Source: Pseudopyrenochaeta lycopersici (Eukaryota; Ascomycota; Dothideomycetes; Pleosporales; Pseudopyrenochaetaceae). Taken from it: DNA of 64,000 nt. The DNA lies in contig NHZP01000011.1 in NCBI GenBank assembly GCA_003313425.1, positions 1,178,001 to 1,242,000 on the forward strand, written 5' to 3'. The notes below the pieces were generated by a model that did not search any database, had not been told where the DNA came from, and worked only from the letters and a program-made list of their open reading frames with translations. Position numbers and translations under genes: made by a program. Of the stretch, positions 11,293-24,000 are shown in pieces. How positions within the stretch are numbered: the stretch's first letter is position 1; every line of letters begins with the position of its first letter.

Positions 11293-12394
11293 ACGTGTCA
11301 ACAAAATGCAGTGAAAAGAGGAGGCGGAAGGAGAAGGGGAAGGGCTTAGATTCTTCCACTTTTCCTCTGTTTTTTTTTGGGGGGGTGGGGGGCTCTTTTC
11401 TTCCTTTTTTTTCTTTTTTTCTGCCCTTTTTTTTGAGATACCCAGTTAGGGATTACGCGCATACAGGAGATGTAGCTATAAATCTTCTTTTTTTTTTTTC
11501 TTCCCCTTTCGTCTCCTCTCTCCCTCTTGGGAGGGGGGAGTCGTGTACTTGGCTATTTACGCTAACATAGCGATGGCGTTCTTTTTGGGGTATTTCGCGG
11601 CGCACGGCGGGGGTTAATGATAAATGTAGGATTATCAAAATCGCCATGTTTTTGTTTTTCTTCCAAGGGGAAAAAGGGAGGGAGGGCGGTTGTTGTGCCC
11701 TTTTCTTGGTCTACTTGTCCTTCCTTCCTTCCTTTCCTGCTTGCTTCCTTCCTTTCCTGCTTGCTTCCTTCCTTCCTTCCTTCATTTTCGGGAGGATGGA
11801 TATGTTTATACAAAACTGATTGATTGATTGATTTGAATTACTTGGTATATTCATCTTCATGAGGAACCGTACGTGAATGTGCACAGTAACCTCATGCTGT
11901 GTGCATATCTTCATTTCCAAGCGTAAAATATCATGTAATCTCGCACAGCAAGCAAACGCCCTAGCACTTTATGAATGCAGAGTTTTATACAAGACTAGCC
12001 AAACGAATGCTACGGGGGACGGAATAGTGTCATGAAGTCGTGCATATATTGTCTTACGCTATCAAAATCGTACAAGAATCGCACCAGCAGGGCCTCTTCA
12101 AGACAGGAAAATATCCCTCACCCTTAGAAATGATAACTTGGAGGCGGTTAGTGGGGGCGTTATGATCAAACCGAAAGATGAACCGAACCCGAACGAACCC
12201 AAACTTAAGCCCAAGCCACCAAGTCATCCGTGGTATAGAACGTCCATTTATTTTTCAAAAGTCTCTACTCACACACACAATCTTATCCAAAAATGAATTT
12301 GGAAACATAACAAGATACAGCGAAAATATGAAAGTGGGTATACGTCATTAACTTCGTAGGGCTAGATGGCTGTGGATATGATATGTGGTGCTAG
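11293..12394. other. Intergenic pyrimidine-rich region
   Basis: The stretch lies between convergent genes, with the stop of the Pin2-like gene on the left and the DUF7514 gene ending at 12395 on the right. From about 11350 to 11790 the plus strand is dominated by T and C runs and by TTCC microsatellites. The remainder is AT-rich with no gene that I can support. Confidence 0.6.
11716..11783. repeat. TTCC-type microsatellite with 20-bp higher-order unit
   Basis: The plus strand is a tract of TTCC tetranucleotides interrupted by CTGCTTGC. The interruption gives two copies of a roughly 20-bp unit followed by pure TTCC repeats. A short GATT tetranucleotide repeat follows near 11819-11833. Confidence 0.85.
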
Positions 12395-14304
12395 TTAGTA
12401 CCGACGGGACTCGTAGCCTCTATTATCGTATCCGTTACTGCCATGTCGGCCCCTGTAGTCATCATCATCGTACGATGAGCGAGGCTGAGAGTCGAAAGAG
12501 CCGTCCATCCCGGCCGTGCTTCTACGGTGCCGGTCGTGTCTCTTGCCGTCAGGGTCTTTGCTATACCGACGGCCTTCTTCATCAAGGTCATGCATGTTTG
12601 ATGTATAATAGCTGCTGGGAATGTCCCGTACGTTTGGCTCGGATGAAGCGCCGTAGCTGGAAAAACTGGGGCTTCGGGGGCGACGGGTATTGGCTGTGGA
12701 GCCAGTACGAGGATGTTGCGGTTGCGGGTGATATTGATCGTGCGGAGGTGGAGCCCATTGACTTTGACTAGCATTCGATTGCGCACGTCTACGTTGTTCA
12801 TGCGTTGCTGTATCCGAATACGCGCTCCTGCTCAGATCATCGTCGTACGTCCTGCCACCACCAGGAGCCGCAGAGTATGGCTGTCGCTGCCGTTCAATGG
12901 GAACAGAGGAAGGGCCCAGGTCGTCGTCGGACTCAAAAGCCGCTGTTTCTGGCCTCGAAACGTACGGACTCCGCTCTCGCTCCAGGTTGGGGACGGCGGT
13001 GGGGGCCGAAGCGGCCTGGCTTTTGGGCGGAGGTGGAGGGAAGCTCGGCGCTTTGCGCAGAGGACCGACGCCTTCGGCTGAAAGGTTTGCGGCACATCGT
13101 TGTTGTGCTTGGAGGTTCTCGACCGTCGGGAACAACCGCCGTGGAAGTTCTTTTGGAAACCGTTCTTTCCGGTCATCTGCATTACTAATAGGCATGGCCA
13201 GCACGGCCTTTGCCAATCGCTCGTACTCAACTTCAGGGTACGCCTGGATCATGGCAGTCATCCATTCCTGGAAACCTTCTGGAGTGAGTGCGGGGATGTA
13301 AGGCTGTTCCGCGGGATGCTCCTGGATGAGGTGGTGCTGACATCGCATGTCGCGATATATCTTGGAAAGCGACGAGTATGATATTTTACCAAATATTGCT
13401 ACAGAACGTCAGCACGATACCCAAGGTGACGACTGTGGAGAGTCTGACTTTGCCATGGGTAAATCTCATCATGCAGCCTGACCTCGTCGTAGAATTTAAG
13501 CATCTTAGACGGGGTGATGACCAAGCTCTTCCTTGGTTCGTAGTCTTCGATCTAGTCGGTATGAGCTCTGGAAAATCAATTACTTTAGATGTTACCTACC
13601 AGATGCAAGGCCAGACCCCGCAAGAACTCGCCTAGCCTGGGTAGCGGGCAGCCGTCCTCGTCGAATAAACGCTGCCACATCTTCTCAATCGGGGTGTAGT
13701 CATCTGTTGCCATCCTTGCTGCATGAGCTGGGCGAACAGATGATCGCTCCTGAGGGATGTCGATAGGAGCGCTTCTTCCGTGGTGAGGAGTGGGTGTGTC
13801 GTCATTCCCATCAAGGACTGGGTCGCGGAAGAGTGGGTCGACAGCCGGCGGGGGTTGGCTATGAAAGTCGGTATGCTTTGGCGATGGTGGAGTATAAACG
13901 TCTCGCGGCGGGGCAGATGCCGACGAGGTAGAAACAGGCGACGGTGGAACGTATTGCGTTGGTGGCACGGGAGGGTGTGACTGTGTGGTGCCAACCATGC
14001 CACTCAACTTGATCTCATCCAGGACCGACCTTTTTACTTCGGCAGTAATCTGAGCGATAAGCTCTGGATCCACGATCCTCGCGGCATCCGACTTGTCGAA
14101 AGCATTTCCAATTGCGTTTTTGAGTGGCTGTTGGATGGGCTGCTGGTGGCCGTCCGAGGCAGCGCTCGAGGATGCGCGGGACCGTCCATTCGTAGGGTGT
14201 TGGTACTGCGGAGCACGGTCGTAGTAAGTTCGCGAGTCGTGGGTTCCATCAAAAGACGAGGTATATGCAGCCTGATGCGGCTCTGGCTGGTCGCGATAGG
14301 CCAT
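12395..14304 (-). CDS. DUF7514 domain protein with disordered C-terminal tail
   Basis: Three exons (14304-13600, 13551-13449, 13398-12395) with introns of 48 and 50 bp give 603 residues. The N-terminal 200 residues are disordered. A conserved fungal domain spans about residues 205-362: it starts near KMWQRLFDEDGCPLPRLGEF, continues through EDYEPRKSLVITPSKM and IFGKISYSSLSKIYRD, and ends near FPKELPRRLFP. I remember this domain as DUF7514, common in Pezizomycotina and of unknown function. The last 240 residues are rich in Ser, Arg, Tyr, Asp and Pro. Translation most likely starts at ATG 14304 (MAYRDQPEP). Both introns fall inside the conserved domain and restore its reading frame, which supports the model. 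No enzymatic motif is visible. Confidence 0.85.
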
Positions 14305-16402
14305 GGTGAAGCCCAATGAGAAGGGTTCGGAAGCGGTATGACGTTGTTAGTTGCGAAGCCGTTGACTGGATGGCCGTGGGTGACTGCAGCAGATGGTTGC
14401 TGCTATGACTGCAGCTTTTCCATGCAAGTGTGGTGGTGATTGTAGAGGATGGTGAGCAGGCTGGGGTTTCTATCTTGGAAGGGCAGGCTATGGTTCCAGA
14501 CGCGGCCCAGCCTGATGGGGAGCTGGTGCGTTCCGTCTTCTACAAGGCAGCAGATAGCTTGAACTCTATCAGGGAAGGGAAGCAGCAAGCCACAGGGTAA
14601 ACAGCAATGGAGTGCAATGCTTTGACTGGTTGTACTGTTCAGATTTCCACGTGTAGCGATCTTTAGGTGCAGCTGTCAAGTAGCAAAAGAGGGCCCTTGT
14701 CTGCACGAGCGTTGTAGTGTGATGTCATAGCCGGACGTCATCCGCCCTGTATGAACATGTCGACTCTGACCGAGCTGTGGCGTCGCAGGATTGCCAAGTC
14801 GAGATTAGCCACGAAGCGCAACATCATGTTCGCTGTGGGTTGCGAATGAGACGTTGCAATGCTGATGACGGCTGTTGGTTGGGGCACATTGGTGGGTGCT
14901 CGACATCAGCGAGGCTGGCAGACGCTTGCTCGCGATCCATGCGCCTCATGGCCTGCGTAGTTTCAGTGAGCATGATGACCCTGCTCGAACACCTGTAACG
15001 AAACAAATGATCCAGCAAAGGCAATAGGGGTCGCATAAACACTGGCCCTCGTTGCCAATGAGAAGTTGCCGTGTTCCAGCGGCGGCGGCTAAGCAGAGAG
15101 GACGCAGCTGGCAACACGCGAGGCAGTGAGGCTCTGCTACCCGCCAACGGCTGAGACACGAAGGGTGAGAGCTGGCGCAGAGCAAGGTGCAGCGAAGAGC
15201 GATGCAGCAGGCGCGTATTTGCTATTGTTGACAGTACCTGCGACATGGCAGGCCAGGCAGGATGCACGCCGCATCGACATGTCAAAATGTCTGCAGATTG
15301 AATCAACGGCCCCGGCAGTCGGTAGTCGTCCAAGGGTGTTTGAGCTATTCCCGGCCTGCCAGAAGGGCCAAGCGAGCTACCATTCAGCATAAGGCGGAGT
15401 GGACCTGCGTCGCGATTGTCTATTGATCGGTTATCGTTGTTGGGAGTAAATTAAACCTTCTGGCATGCCTGTCAGCCAGCGCATGTGGTCGCCGGTTAGG
15501 TCGTCCATGCGCTCACCGTCGAAGCGTCCGCCCGACTCCCGGAAAACTGCATCTGACCAAAGCAGCACATGGTCGACAGCCTCCACAGAGCCGTGAGATT
15601 GTGGGCAACCGCGTGCATGAACAATTAAACACGCTCATCTTCACTTCGCTGTATCTGAGGAGAGCGACGGCGGGAGGACGGCGCATGGGGCTATTGCAGC
15701 ACTAGAGGTCGGCTTCCTCCGATTGGGTCAGCCCACAGGGTCCCAGGCTTGGTTGGCCTCACTGACACCTAGCGCGTTTCACGCTCACGCTGGCCACGAG
15801 CGAGTGCCAAAAGACGTCTCCGCGCTCTCTGGTGAGCCTGCCTGTCCGCTGTTTCGAGAGCGCGTGTCTTGTTTCCCTCTTTCATCTCGCTCCCTTGTGT
15901 TTGTGGAAACCCTGGGGCGAGCAGGTGCCGCAATAAAGGAACCCCACGCCGCCCTCACCACCTGCACCACCACTACCACTACCACCACCGCCATCACCCG
16001 GAGCCTGACTACGCCTGCCCCCAGCATCAACCCTCTCACACCACTGCCATTTGGCCTCGACGTGAATCACCCACTCCTGTTACCTTCTCCACGACTCCTA
16101 TTGTGCGAGCCTGCTATTGTGAGGCCTGTCTTAATACCCTGCTGGGACGCCAACCGCTGCATCCAACCCCGTCCTGTACCACGTCGACAACTGCAGCTCG
16201 CCGCCTCTCGAGCCCGCCTGTCTTCTCTATTTACACACCACCGCTCAACTATATCCATTGTCCCCGCCATATCCACCACCTCCACACACCATCCCCAATA
16301 TGAGTTTATGAGACGACCCGTCATCTAGCGAAACCATCACCGACCGACACACCCTCTTACCCCTCCAGCGCTGCTTACTAGTAGAGCATCCGTGAATTAG
16401 AC
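14305..16402. other. Long intergenic region upstream of the MAPKKK gene
   Basis: This 2.1-kb region holds divergent promoters for the DUF7514 gene and the MAPKKK gene. The last 500 bp are C/T-rich with trinucleotide ACC runs near 15955-15990, as in fungal 5' leaders, and open frames there look spurious. On the minus strand from ATG 15246 a short frame begins with an Arg-rich, mitochondrial-presequence-like segment (about 70 residues); it is treated as a hypothesis only. Confidence 0.5.
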
Positions 16403-19383
16403 ATGGCCATGCTTGCATCAAAGTCGCCGTATCCCGCCCCCTCGATGGGCGGAGCGGCTCCACAGCCATCAGCACAGTACAATTCGAGTGTTGCCGGCTA
16501 CCGGAACCACACCTCAAACACACGAGCCGACCATTCCATGTTTGCCTCACCCACCGAGTCCGAGTTTTCCGAGATATATGACGCCCCAGATGCTGTCAGG
16601 TGTGTTTTGTTGCCGCCACCGGCTACGATGCCTTTTGCTAACATGTGCAGGCACTGGGACGAGGACAAGGTTGGCGACTGGCTAAAACGTATCAACTGCC
16701 CGCAATATGTTGATTTATTCAAGCGTATGTTGCAACACCTCGCTCACACACCACTCCCAGACTGACTCGTGCAGACAACCACATTAATGGCGAGAACCTT
16801 ATGGAAATGGACCAGACTCACCTGAAGGACATGGGCATTAAGAAAGTCGGCGACCGCGTCCGCATTGGCTCGCAGGCAAAGCAACTTCGAAACAAGGAAT
16901 ACAAGAAGGCCTCGCGACGCATCTCGAACAGGCAATCACTGGCCACCCTCGATAACGCAGCATACACTCCGCCGTCGTCCGGCTCGCCTCGGCCCATGCA
17001 CTCGGCACGTTCTGCTGTTCCAGTCAGCTCCACCCGGACTGAGAAACGCATGTCACGACAGATCAATCACGCCGACCTCAGCAGCTATGCATATGGCGCC
17101 AAGTCTCCATCACGTCCCAGTTCACCTTTGGTCGACCAGGAGAACCGGAGTCTTCGAACACAACGTCAAGGAGGCATGAACAGTCCCAAGGACATCGGCA
17201 AGAAGGAGTACGGCGCTTCATACGGCGTCCATCCCCTCAGTGCTTCGAGCACCTCGGCCAACATAACCTCTCAATACGTAAGGCACAACCGAACGACACC
17301 CACCGAAACTCCTCAGACCGCACGCTTCACCCACCATCGGGCGAGCCCAAGCACTGATACTGCTACGAACAGTGCAATCCTACCCCAGGACAAGGCCCTA
17401 GTTCGTGTCATCTACGACAACGGACGAACGTCGGTCGTTAATATCGAAGGGTGCAAGACAGCTGAGGAGGTCATGCTGAAGACCTTGACCAAGGGCCACC
17501 TCAACACAGCACATGTCAAGAACTTTTGCTTCTACATCCTCAACAGCGCTGACCCAGATCCATCGCTCTCTGAACGTCTCAGCGATATCGAACTCTTCAG
17601 GCTCGTCAAGGACGCAAACCGTCACGAACGAGGACGCCTCATTCTTCGCAAAGTCCACGCTGGCGAGCCGGACGAGGAACAGTTGAAGGCTGCTGCTGGC
17701 ATCTATCAACAGCAGAACTTCCAACAAACACAAAACGTATACATTCCTGCCAGCAATCGGAGTCAGATCAAGATCGAAAAGCTTACTGGCGAATCACTTG
17801 CTGCTGTCAGCTATCCTCTTTCCCCAACATCTGCGAGAGAGCGAGAGCGACATATCAACTCCACTGCCCAGAATCTGGAAGGACCTAGCGATGCCACAAG
17901 ATCGCCGGTCTACCAAGCCCGTGCACGAAAACTCAAGCAATTCTACGGTGCTCGTCCCCCTAGTGAGCTTATCACTTCAGATCTGACCTCCTACTTCCCG
18001 GATGTCGGAAAAGACGAGATTGACAAGACTGTCCGCATGTCCATACGTCGGTCACACCGACTCAGCAGAGCAGCATCTCGCCTTTCCATGGCCTCAAACT
18101 TCAGCGTGGCTTCCAGTCTGAGAGATGCACCGCCACTGCCATCCATTGCCGATAGTTGGCTGCAAGGGGGTAATCAAGCTCGCCCTCTTCGTCCATTGTC
18201 CGTCATGAGGCTCGGCTTGCCGTCCCAATCGGGCTATCGAGACTCTATGGCATCTTCTGTCCTGGAGCCTCTTGACGAGGAGTCGCCCCTCGAGCCTAAC
18301 CGCAAATCATACGTCTCATTCGGCGATGGCAGTGGCTCAGATACCCTCGCCATCACGGACCCTGACGGCAACACTACTCTGCAGTCTTACTTCAATGATG
18401 ACGGAAGTAGTCTGGCAGGCAGCAGCACCAGCAACCCTGAGAATGCTGATTCGCTGAACAAACGTCTCTCGGAAGCCATAGCTGAAGATGGTGAAGAGTC
18501 TGACGATGAACTGGCCGAGTACCTGGAACAGGACTCATGGGACAATGTCAAATACATGAAGGGTGCTCTTATCGGGCAAGGTTCCTTCGGTAGCGTGTAT
18601 CTTGCACTGCACGCCATGACGGGCGAGCTCATGGCTGTGAAGCAAGTCGAGCTTCCGTCTGTCGCTGGCGCTTCTCAGATGGACCACAAGAAGACGAACA
18701 TGGTGGAGGCTCTCAAACACGAGATCGGCCTTCTCCGGGAGCTCAAGCACACGAACATTGTGCAGTATCTTGGTTCAAACTCGGATGAAAGCCATCTCAA
18801 CATTTTCCTCGAGTACGTTCCTGGTGGGTCCGTGGCGACCATGCTCGTCAACTATGGGCCTCTCGGCGAGTCACTCATCCAAAATTTCGTGCGCCAGATT
18901 CTGACAGGTCTGTCCTACCTACACTCGCGAGATATCATTCATCGTGATATCAAGGGCGCAAACATCCTAGTTGACAACAAGGGCTCCGTCAAGATTTCTG
19001 ATTTCGGTATCTCAAAGCGTATTGAGGCATCTACCTTGGGTGGTAGCAAGAAGGGAGCACAGCGTGTGTCTCTTCAAGGCTCAGTCTTTTGGATGGCCCC
19101 CGAAGTCGTTCGACAAACCGCCTACACTCGCAAGGCCGACATCTGGTCGCTTGGCTGCCTTGTTGTTGAGATGTTTACTGGCAGCCACCCGCATCCAAAC
19201 TGCACTCAGCTCCAAGCCATCTTCAAAATTGGCGGCAGTGGCGATGCAAGCCCTACCATTCCTGATAACGCTGGCGATGATGCTCGAACATTCCTGGCAA
19301 AGACCTTCCTCATCGACCACGAGAAGCGCCCCAGTGCGGATGAGCTGCTTGCCAGCCCGTTCATCACTAATCAAGGTGCATAA
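16403..19383 (+). CDS. steC: MAP kinase kinase kinase, Ste11/SteC type
   Basis: Three exons (16403-16599, 16651-16724, 16775-19383) with introns of 51 and 50 bp give 959 residues. Domains in order are: a SAM domain (about 67-130; HWDEDKVGDWL to GDRVRIGSQAKQLR), a Ras-binding domain like that of Byr2/Ste11 (about 295-375; LVRVIYDNGRTSVVNIEG), a long Ser-rich linker, and a Ser/Thr kinase domain (about 680-955). The kinase is intact: glycine loop GQGSFG near 691, ATP lysine in MAVKQVE (713), HRDIKGAN with catalytic Asp 815, DFG at 833-835, and WMAPEVV. The expected role is phosphorylation of the Ste7-type MAPKK in the mating, invasive-growth and development cascade, with Ste50 and Ras/Cdc42 inputs through the SAM and Ras-binding domains. 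Domain order and length match the fungal family. The two introns split the SAM domain and restore its frame. Confidence 0.95.
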
Positions 19384-20397
19384 ACATTTCTTATCTTCAA
19401 AAACTCATCGCCTCTCAGCGATTTAATCGATCCACCTGGCGCGAAACAGCATTAGCATAGAATGGAGAAGCATTTTTGGAAAATGGCATCAGCATCTGGC
19501 AGGATCTAATCTGGCGGGCCCTGGGTATTATGATTTCCTCTTCTTTCATCATGCCCGCAAACGCATATATGCGAACGATTTGTCTTTGTACGATACCACT
19601 TTGAAGACGCCATCGCAGGTCTGGATGGGTCAATGCAACGCGTCTTCGCGTTGCTGATTATTTAATGGTGTTTTGGATGACTTCGGAGTATGTATTATAG
19701 TGGTCTATACCATCTACCTTCGGACTCTTCACAACCGCTCTCGTAGCCTTCATCTTCATTCCTAGTTTTACGTTATCAGCGTGTCTAAAACTCAACCTAC
19801 AGTTTACAAGCCCTCGGCAAGTCATGGCTGAAGCTGTCGTGGTCACACCATGATCAAGCTCCAAACTATGGTTCGTCCGCGACCACAACCGTATCACCCA
19901 ATTCAACTCATGCATCTCGAGTCAGCCTCCCCAGTACCGGTAACTGCCGCGGTATTGCGATCCTATCCGCAACCGATATGCACAATCATATGGACCCCAC
20001 ATTCATGTACCTACTGACGTAGCTAGGGCCGTCTTCCCCAACGCGGGGTAGCTTCCACGCCTCGGCCTCATTCCACAAGAATGCACGTGTGGGCGACTCG
20101 TAGCTGTGGCGACCGCGATTGGACACAATTCGACGTGTAGCTTTTCTCCGTCAATAGATGGAGCCGCCGGCATGAGCGGGACCTAGGCAATGGCCTGGAA
20201 TTTTACGGATGGATGGAGGGGCAGGTCTTATATGTAGGGTTTGTCTAAGACGCGTCTACCTTTCCACGTCTCCCTACCTGACCCTCCTACCTGTTTGTTA
20301 AATTCCACCACTGTACTCCCTCCCAATTGCCGCCAGCCAGAGCTAAAATAACCACGTAGTTCTCAAGCAAAAAACCCTTGAGGATTGAACTAGCAAG
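19384..20397. other. Intergenic region with ADH promoter
   Basis: The left part is the MAPKKK 3' UTR and the right part is the promoter of the alcohol dehydrogenase gene. A GCGGGG at 20043-20048 and a CCCCAC near 19993 fit the short CreA consensus SYGGRG, but such matches are common by chance. CT-rich leader sequence precedes the ATG. No gene is supported. Confidence 0.45.
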
Positions 20398-21565
20398 ATG
20401 GGTTCCGTCGAGCTTCCCAAGAAGTACAAGGCCGCTGTCTATGACAAGCCTGGCTCCATCTCCACCAAGATTGAAGAGCTAGATATGCCTGAGCCGGGCG
20501 CCGGGGAGGTTCTAATCAACTTGTCCCATTCTGGTGTCTGCCACTCCGATATGGGCGTCATGATGAATGCATGGGCCATGCTTCCTTTCCCTACACAACC
20601 TGGCCAGGTCGGCGGCCACGAGGGCGTCGGCAAGATTGTGAAGATGGGCCCGGGGACTGATAATGCGGCGGTCAAGATGGGAGATCGCGTGGGGATCAAG
20701 TGGATGGCTGGAATTTGCGAGGCTTGTGAGGCTTGTAGGGCGGGTATGGATGCGAATTGCTTCACTGGGGTAAGTTGTTAGGCATTCGTTTACTCGATCT
20801 CAATGTTGTCTTTGGAAGATTGGAGTAAAGCAGTATACTGACAACGAGGTTTAGAAAGTCTCAGGCTACTATACACCCGGAACCTTCCAACAATACGTCC
20901 TCAGCCCCGCCAACTACGTTACTCCCATCCCTGACGGTCTCGACTCGGCCGCCGCGGCGCCCCTCCTCTGTGCAGGTGTAACCGTCTACTCTGCGTTGCG
21001 CAAAGCAAACACCGAGTCCGGAAAGTGGGTCATCATCATGGGCGCTGGCGGCGGCCTTGGACATCTCGCTGTCCAGTTCTCCGCCAAGGGCATCGGACAT
21101 AGAGTCATCGGCATCGACCACTCGAGCAAGAAGGACATTGTCCTCGAGAGCGGCGCCGAGCACTTCCTCCCAGTCGATGGCACAGATTCCATGGTCGATG
21201 CCGTCAAGGAACTCACCAACGGACTCGGCGCCCACGCCGTCATCGTGTGCACAGCGAACAACAACGCCTACGGACAGTCTCTCGAGCTGCTACGCTTCGG
21301 CGGGCGCGTCGTGTGCGTCGGTATCCCCGAGGGCGAGGTCGTGCCTATGAAAACGGCCAGCCCTGGCTTGATTGTCGGCAAGGCGCTGCAGATTGTCGGC
21401 TCGGCCGTGGGCTCGCGCAAGGAGGCGATTGAGACGATGGAGTTTGCGGCCCGGGGCATCATCAAGACGCATTATCGGACTGAGAAGCTAGATAAGCTGA
21501 CGAGTGTCTTTGAGGAGATGCATGCGGGCACATTGCAGGGCAGGGTTGTACTGGACTTATCTTAG
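20398..21565 (+). CDS. Zinc-dependent alcohol dehydrogenase
   Basis: Two exons (20398-20769 and 20855-21565) with an 85-bp intron give 360 residues, the usual size for fungal ADH1-type enzymes. It is a medium-chain zinc dehydrogenase that interconverts alcohols and aldehydes with NAD(H) in the cytosol. The catalytic-zinc ligands are visible as Cys48 (SGVCHSD), His74 (GGHEGVG) and Cys163. The structural-zinc knuckle has Cys107, Cys110, Cys113 and Cys121. The Rossmann glycine motif GAGGGLG lies at 187-193. The intron falls directly after the structural-zinc loop in phase 0. The close fit to the ethanol-type ADH family suggests ethanol/acetaldehyde turnover, but substrate preference among fungal paralogues cannot be read from sequence. 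Glucose repression through CreA is possible but unproven. Confidence 0.95.
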
Positions 21566-22564
21566 GCAGATGTGCGGTAGATCTATAAGGGGTGTCTGGG
21601 TTTAGCGCAGTGATGGGATAGAGTGGTGATATGCCACTTTGAAATCCAGAACGGAGATATTTTCAACTGCTTATCCCCAGTTTTTATTTGGTCAACCTGT
21701 GACAGGTGAGATTCTCGATGCTAGAGGCTTGAGGAACTAGCAAGATTGGTGCTTGGGAAAACTCCCAGGTTGGGAGTCTTCTTCGAAGGGCATGGACTTC
21801 ACTATTGAGGTGTGGATTTACCCTCACCAAAGGTCGAGTGCTCGTGGAAGAGAGATCTATCATTAGTAATTGTCCTTGCTTCCGGTCGCCATGATTTATT
21901 CTCGACTCCCAACTCGGTAGAATTACTGACCCCTGGCACCACTCCTCATACAGTGATGTCGAACAGGTCTTCGTATATTTTACTAGGGGGGTTATTTTTT
22001 TTCTCGAGAAAAGCTTGGTGCGGATTAGTTGGGTAGAGAGGTCGCAATGGGGTAGCCAGTGGATTACTCGTGGTAGCTTAGTATCCAGAGCGTGATTTGA
22101 CTTGCTTAATGGTACCCTAGGAATTCTAGACTGATTGATCTGAGGCGAATCGACGGATTGTGATATTCTCAAGGCACATCATTTTGGACAATTTCATTGC
22201 TGCTTTCATTCTTGCCAAGAGATGTGTTTTCAGTAACTTGATAGGTTCACTTTGAGTGAATCCCAGGTGAAGGCAAAGCTGAAGTCGCATACGGGCATTC
22301 AAGCTCCAAAAATTGCTCAATCATCTCTCACTTGAAACCAATCTACACATTGTAGCCTCGTACCAATTTCTACTATCAAACTATTTTGTCTCTTTTACTC
22401 CCCCTTCGCAAACGTTCTGCACCACCAACTTATCACTAACCTTGGAAGGGCTCGCTGCCAATACAAAACAATACCTTCGCATTAGTCGCAACACTCAAAA
22501 GAAGGAGTGCATACGTAATTCTCAAAGCCTCCAAATACATCACAGCCTCAAGATTGACTATCAT
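21566..22564. other. Intergenic region
   Basis: I see no convincing gene. A 162-codon minus-strand frame (21684-22172) has no recognisable motif and an unconvincing composition. The right side should hold the promoter of the BTB gene that starts at 22565. Confidence 0.5.
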
Positions 22565-24000
22565 ATGGCTACGGATATGGAGATCGTAGTTCTCGACGAT
22601 CAATTTGATCTTACCTTGATCGCGGGCCAAAAGCACATCAACGGTCCAAAGGCGTTTCGCATCAACATGGGCTCTCTCAGGAATACAAGTCCAGTATTTA
22701 AAGCCATGTTTAATGGGAAGTGGGCGGAAAGCGACCAGACAGAAATCCTTTTCGACGAGGATTCTGCGGAGGCTTTCCAGCTCTTGCTTCAGATTGCGCA
22801 TTGGAAGCTTGAAGATCTCCCCAAGGCATTGACGAAAGAACAACTGGTGGATTTTGCGCAATTTTGCGACCTATGGGGTGTGCAAGACATTGTGATCCCT
22901 TTCATGAGGTTCAAGAACTGGCTTGCAATTGGTGAAGGACCTGGCTATCTGTGGAAAAAGGGCGTTATTTGCCAGGACTTGCTTTGGATATCCAAAGTAT
23001 TCAAGATGAATCATTCTTACGGTTATCTGGTCAATGCTTTGGCTATGAAGATTATGGAAGACAAAGATGATAGGTCCAAATACTATCTGGACCACGGCGC
23101 ACGGATTCCTTTGCGGACGGACATTCCAGACTCCATAATGAGCATGTGGCCCCAATGAGTTGGCTCTAATAAATACTGAATGTTGAACGCAGCTGATTTT
23201 GTCATTTAGAACACATAAATACCACTAGGCAGACTGTCCTGAAAGATATCAGCTCGGCCTGTAGCATCGCCTTGCAGGTTGCTCTTGCGCAAAACTCGTG
23301 CGAGGGTCGAGGCTCAGCCGTATGCTCAGCGCTGAAAGTAGGTATATTAACTAAAGGCTTCCAAGCCGCCGGACTCTACCCTATACCAGAAGATACCTCA
23401 GCAATGCCTGACAGTATTTGTTGCTATTGGAATGGTCTGAAAGCCATGTATGCCATGAAAACAGACTGGATAGTCTCCTCGAGTCAATACAAAAGGAACT
23501 TCCATAACACCACTTGCAACTTCACGACGTGCCTTGGTGATCTCGGCGTGATGGACGCTGTCATGGGTTCGCTGAAGAAGAACGCACATAAGGAAGTCTG
23601 GGACCAATGGGTGAAGGTAATTATCCTCTGATATACGCTAATGACATCTACTGACAAAGTAGTCAAACTTCATCTCCTATAGCCAGCCTTGTTCGAACGA
23701 AAACAATGGATTTCCCTAGATCTGTCCATCACCCACTCGAGATCTATGGTCAAATCAGTGGCGGCATTGGAGTCACACCAATCTTTTTGGATTCCCTCGT
23801 CTTTATATTCTTTTAGGATCGGTACGTTACGTATATCGTCGACAGACTTGACTTGGGAGAGTGGTGGCGCATTACACCGCTGCATCACCTCGCTCGACAG
23901 ATCTAGCAACACGGTCGGCACCAGCTATTCTTTGACCATTAAGGTACACGTCGAGGAACATTTCACGGAGGAAGAAGAGAAGCCTCGGTACTCTGCATAG
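22565..24000 (+). CDS. BTB/POZ domain protein 1
   Basis: The first exon from ATG 22565 contains a clear BTB/POZ fold: VVLDDQFDLTLIAGQK, FRINMGSLRNTSPVFKAMF, and a BACK-like helical part to about residue 190. Taken alone it stops at TGA 23156. The downstream sequence (23229-23616) encodes a block with the Cys pattern and GLYPIP motif that usually form the C-terminal half of such fungal BTB proteins. A junction 23145/23229 restores frame but needs a weak GTGGCC donor. A further GTAATT-AG intron (23617-23682) leads to a last exon ending at 24000. This model gives 428 residues. The role is presumably an adaptor, possibly for Cullin-3 ligases, but no partner is evident. Fungal genomes carry many such rapidly changing BTB genes. 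The BTB part is secure; the 3' exons are uncertain. Confidence 0.65.

Noticed and set aside
15723..16328. 201-codon plus-strand frame upstream of the MAPKKK
   Set aside because: It is in C/T- and ACC-rich leader sequence, has a Thr/Pro/His low-complexity composition and competes with other equally open frames.
21684..22172. 162-codon minus-strand frame
   Set aside because: There is no motif, and the composition is uneven.
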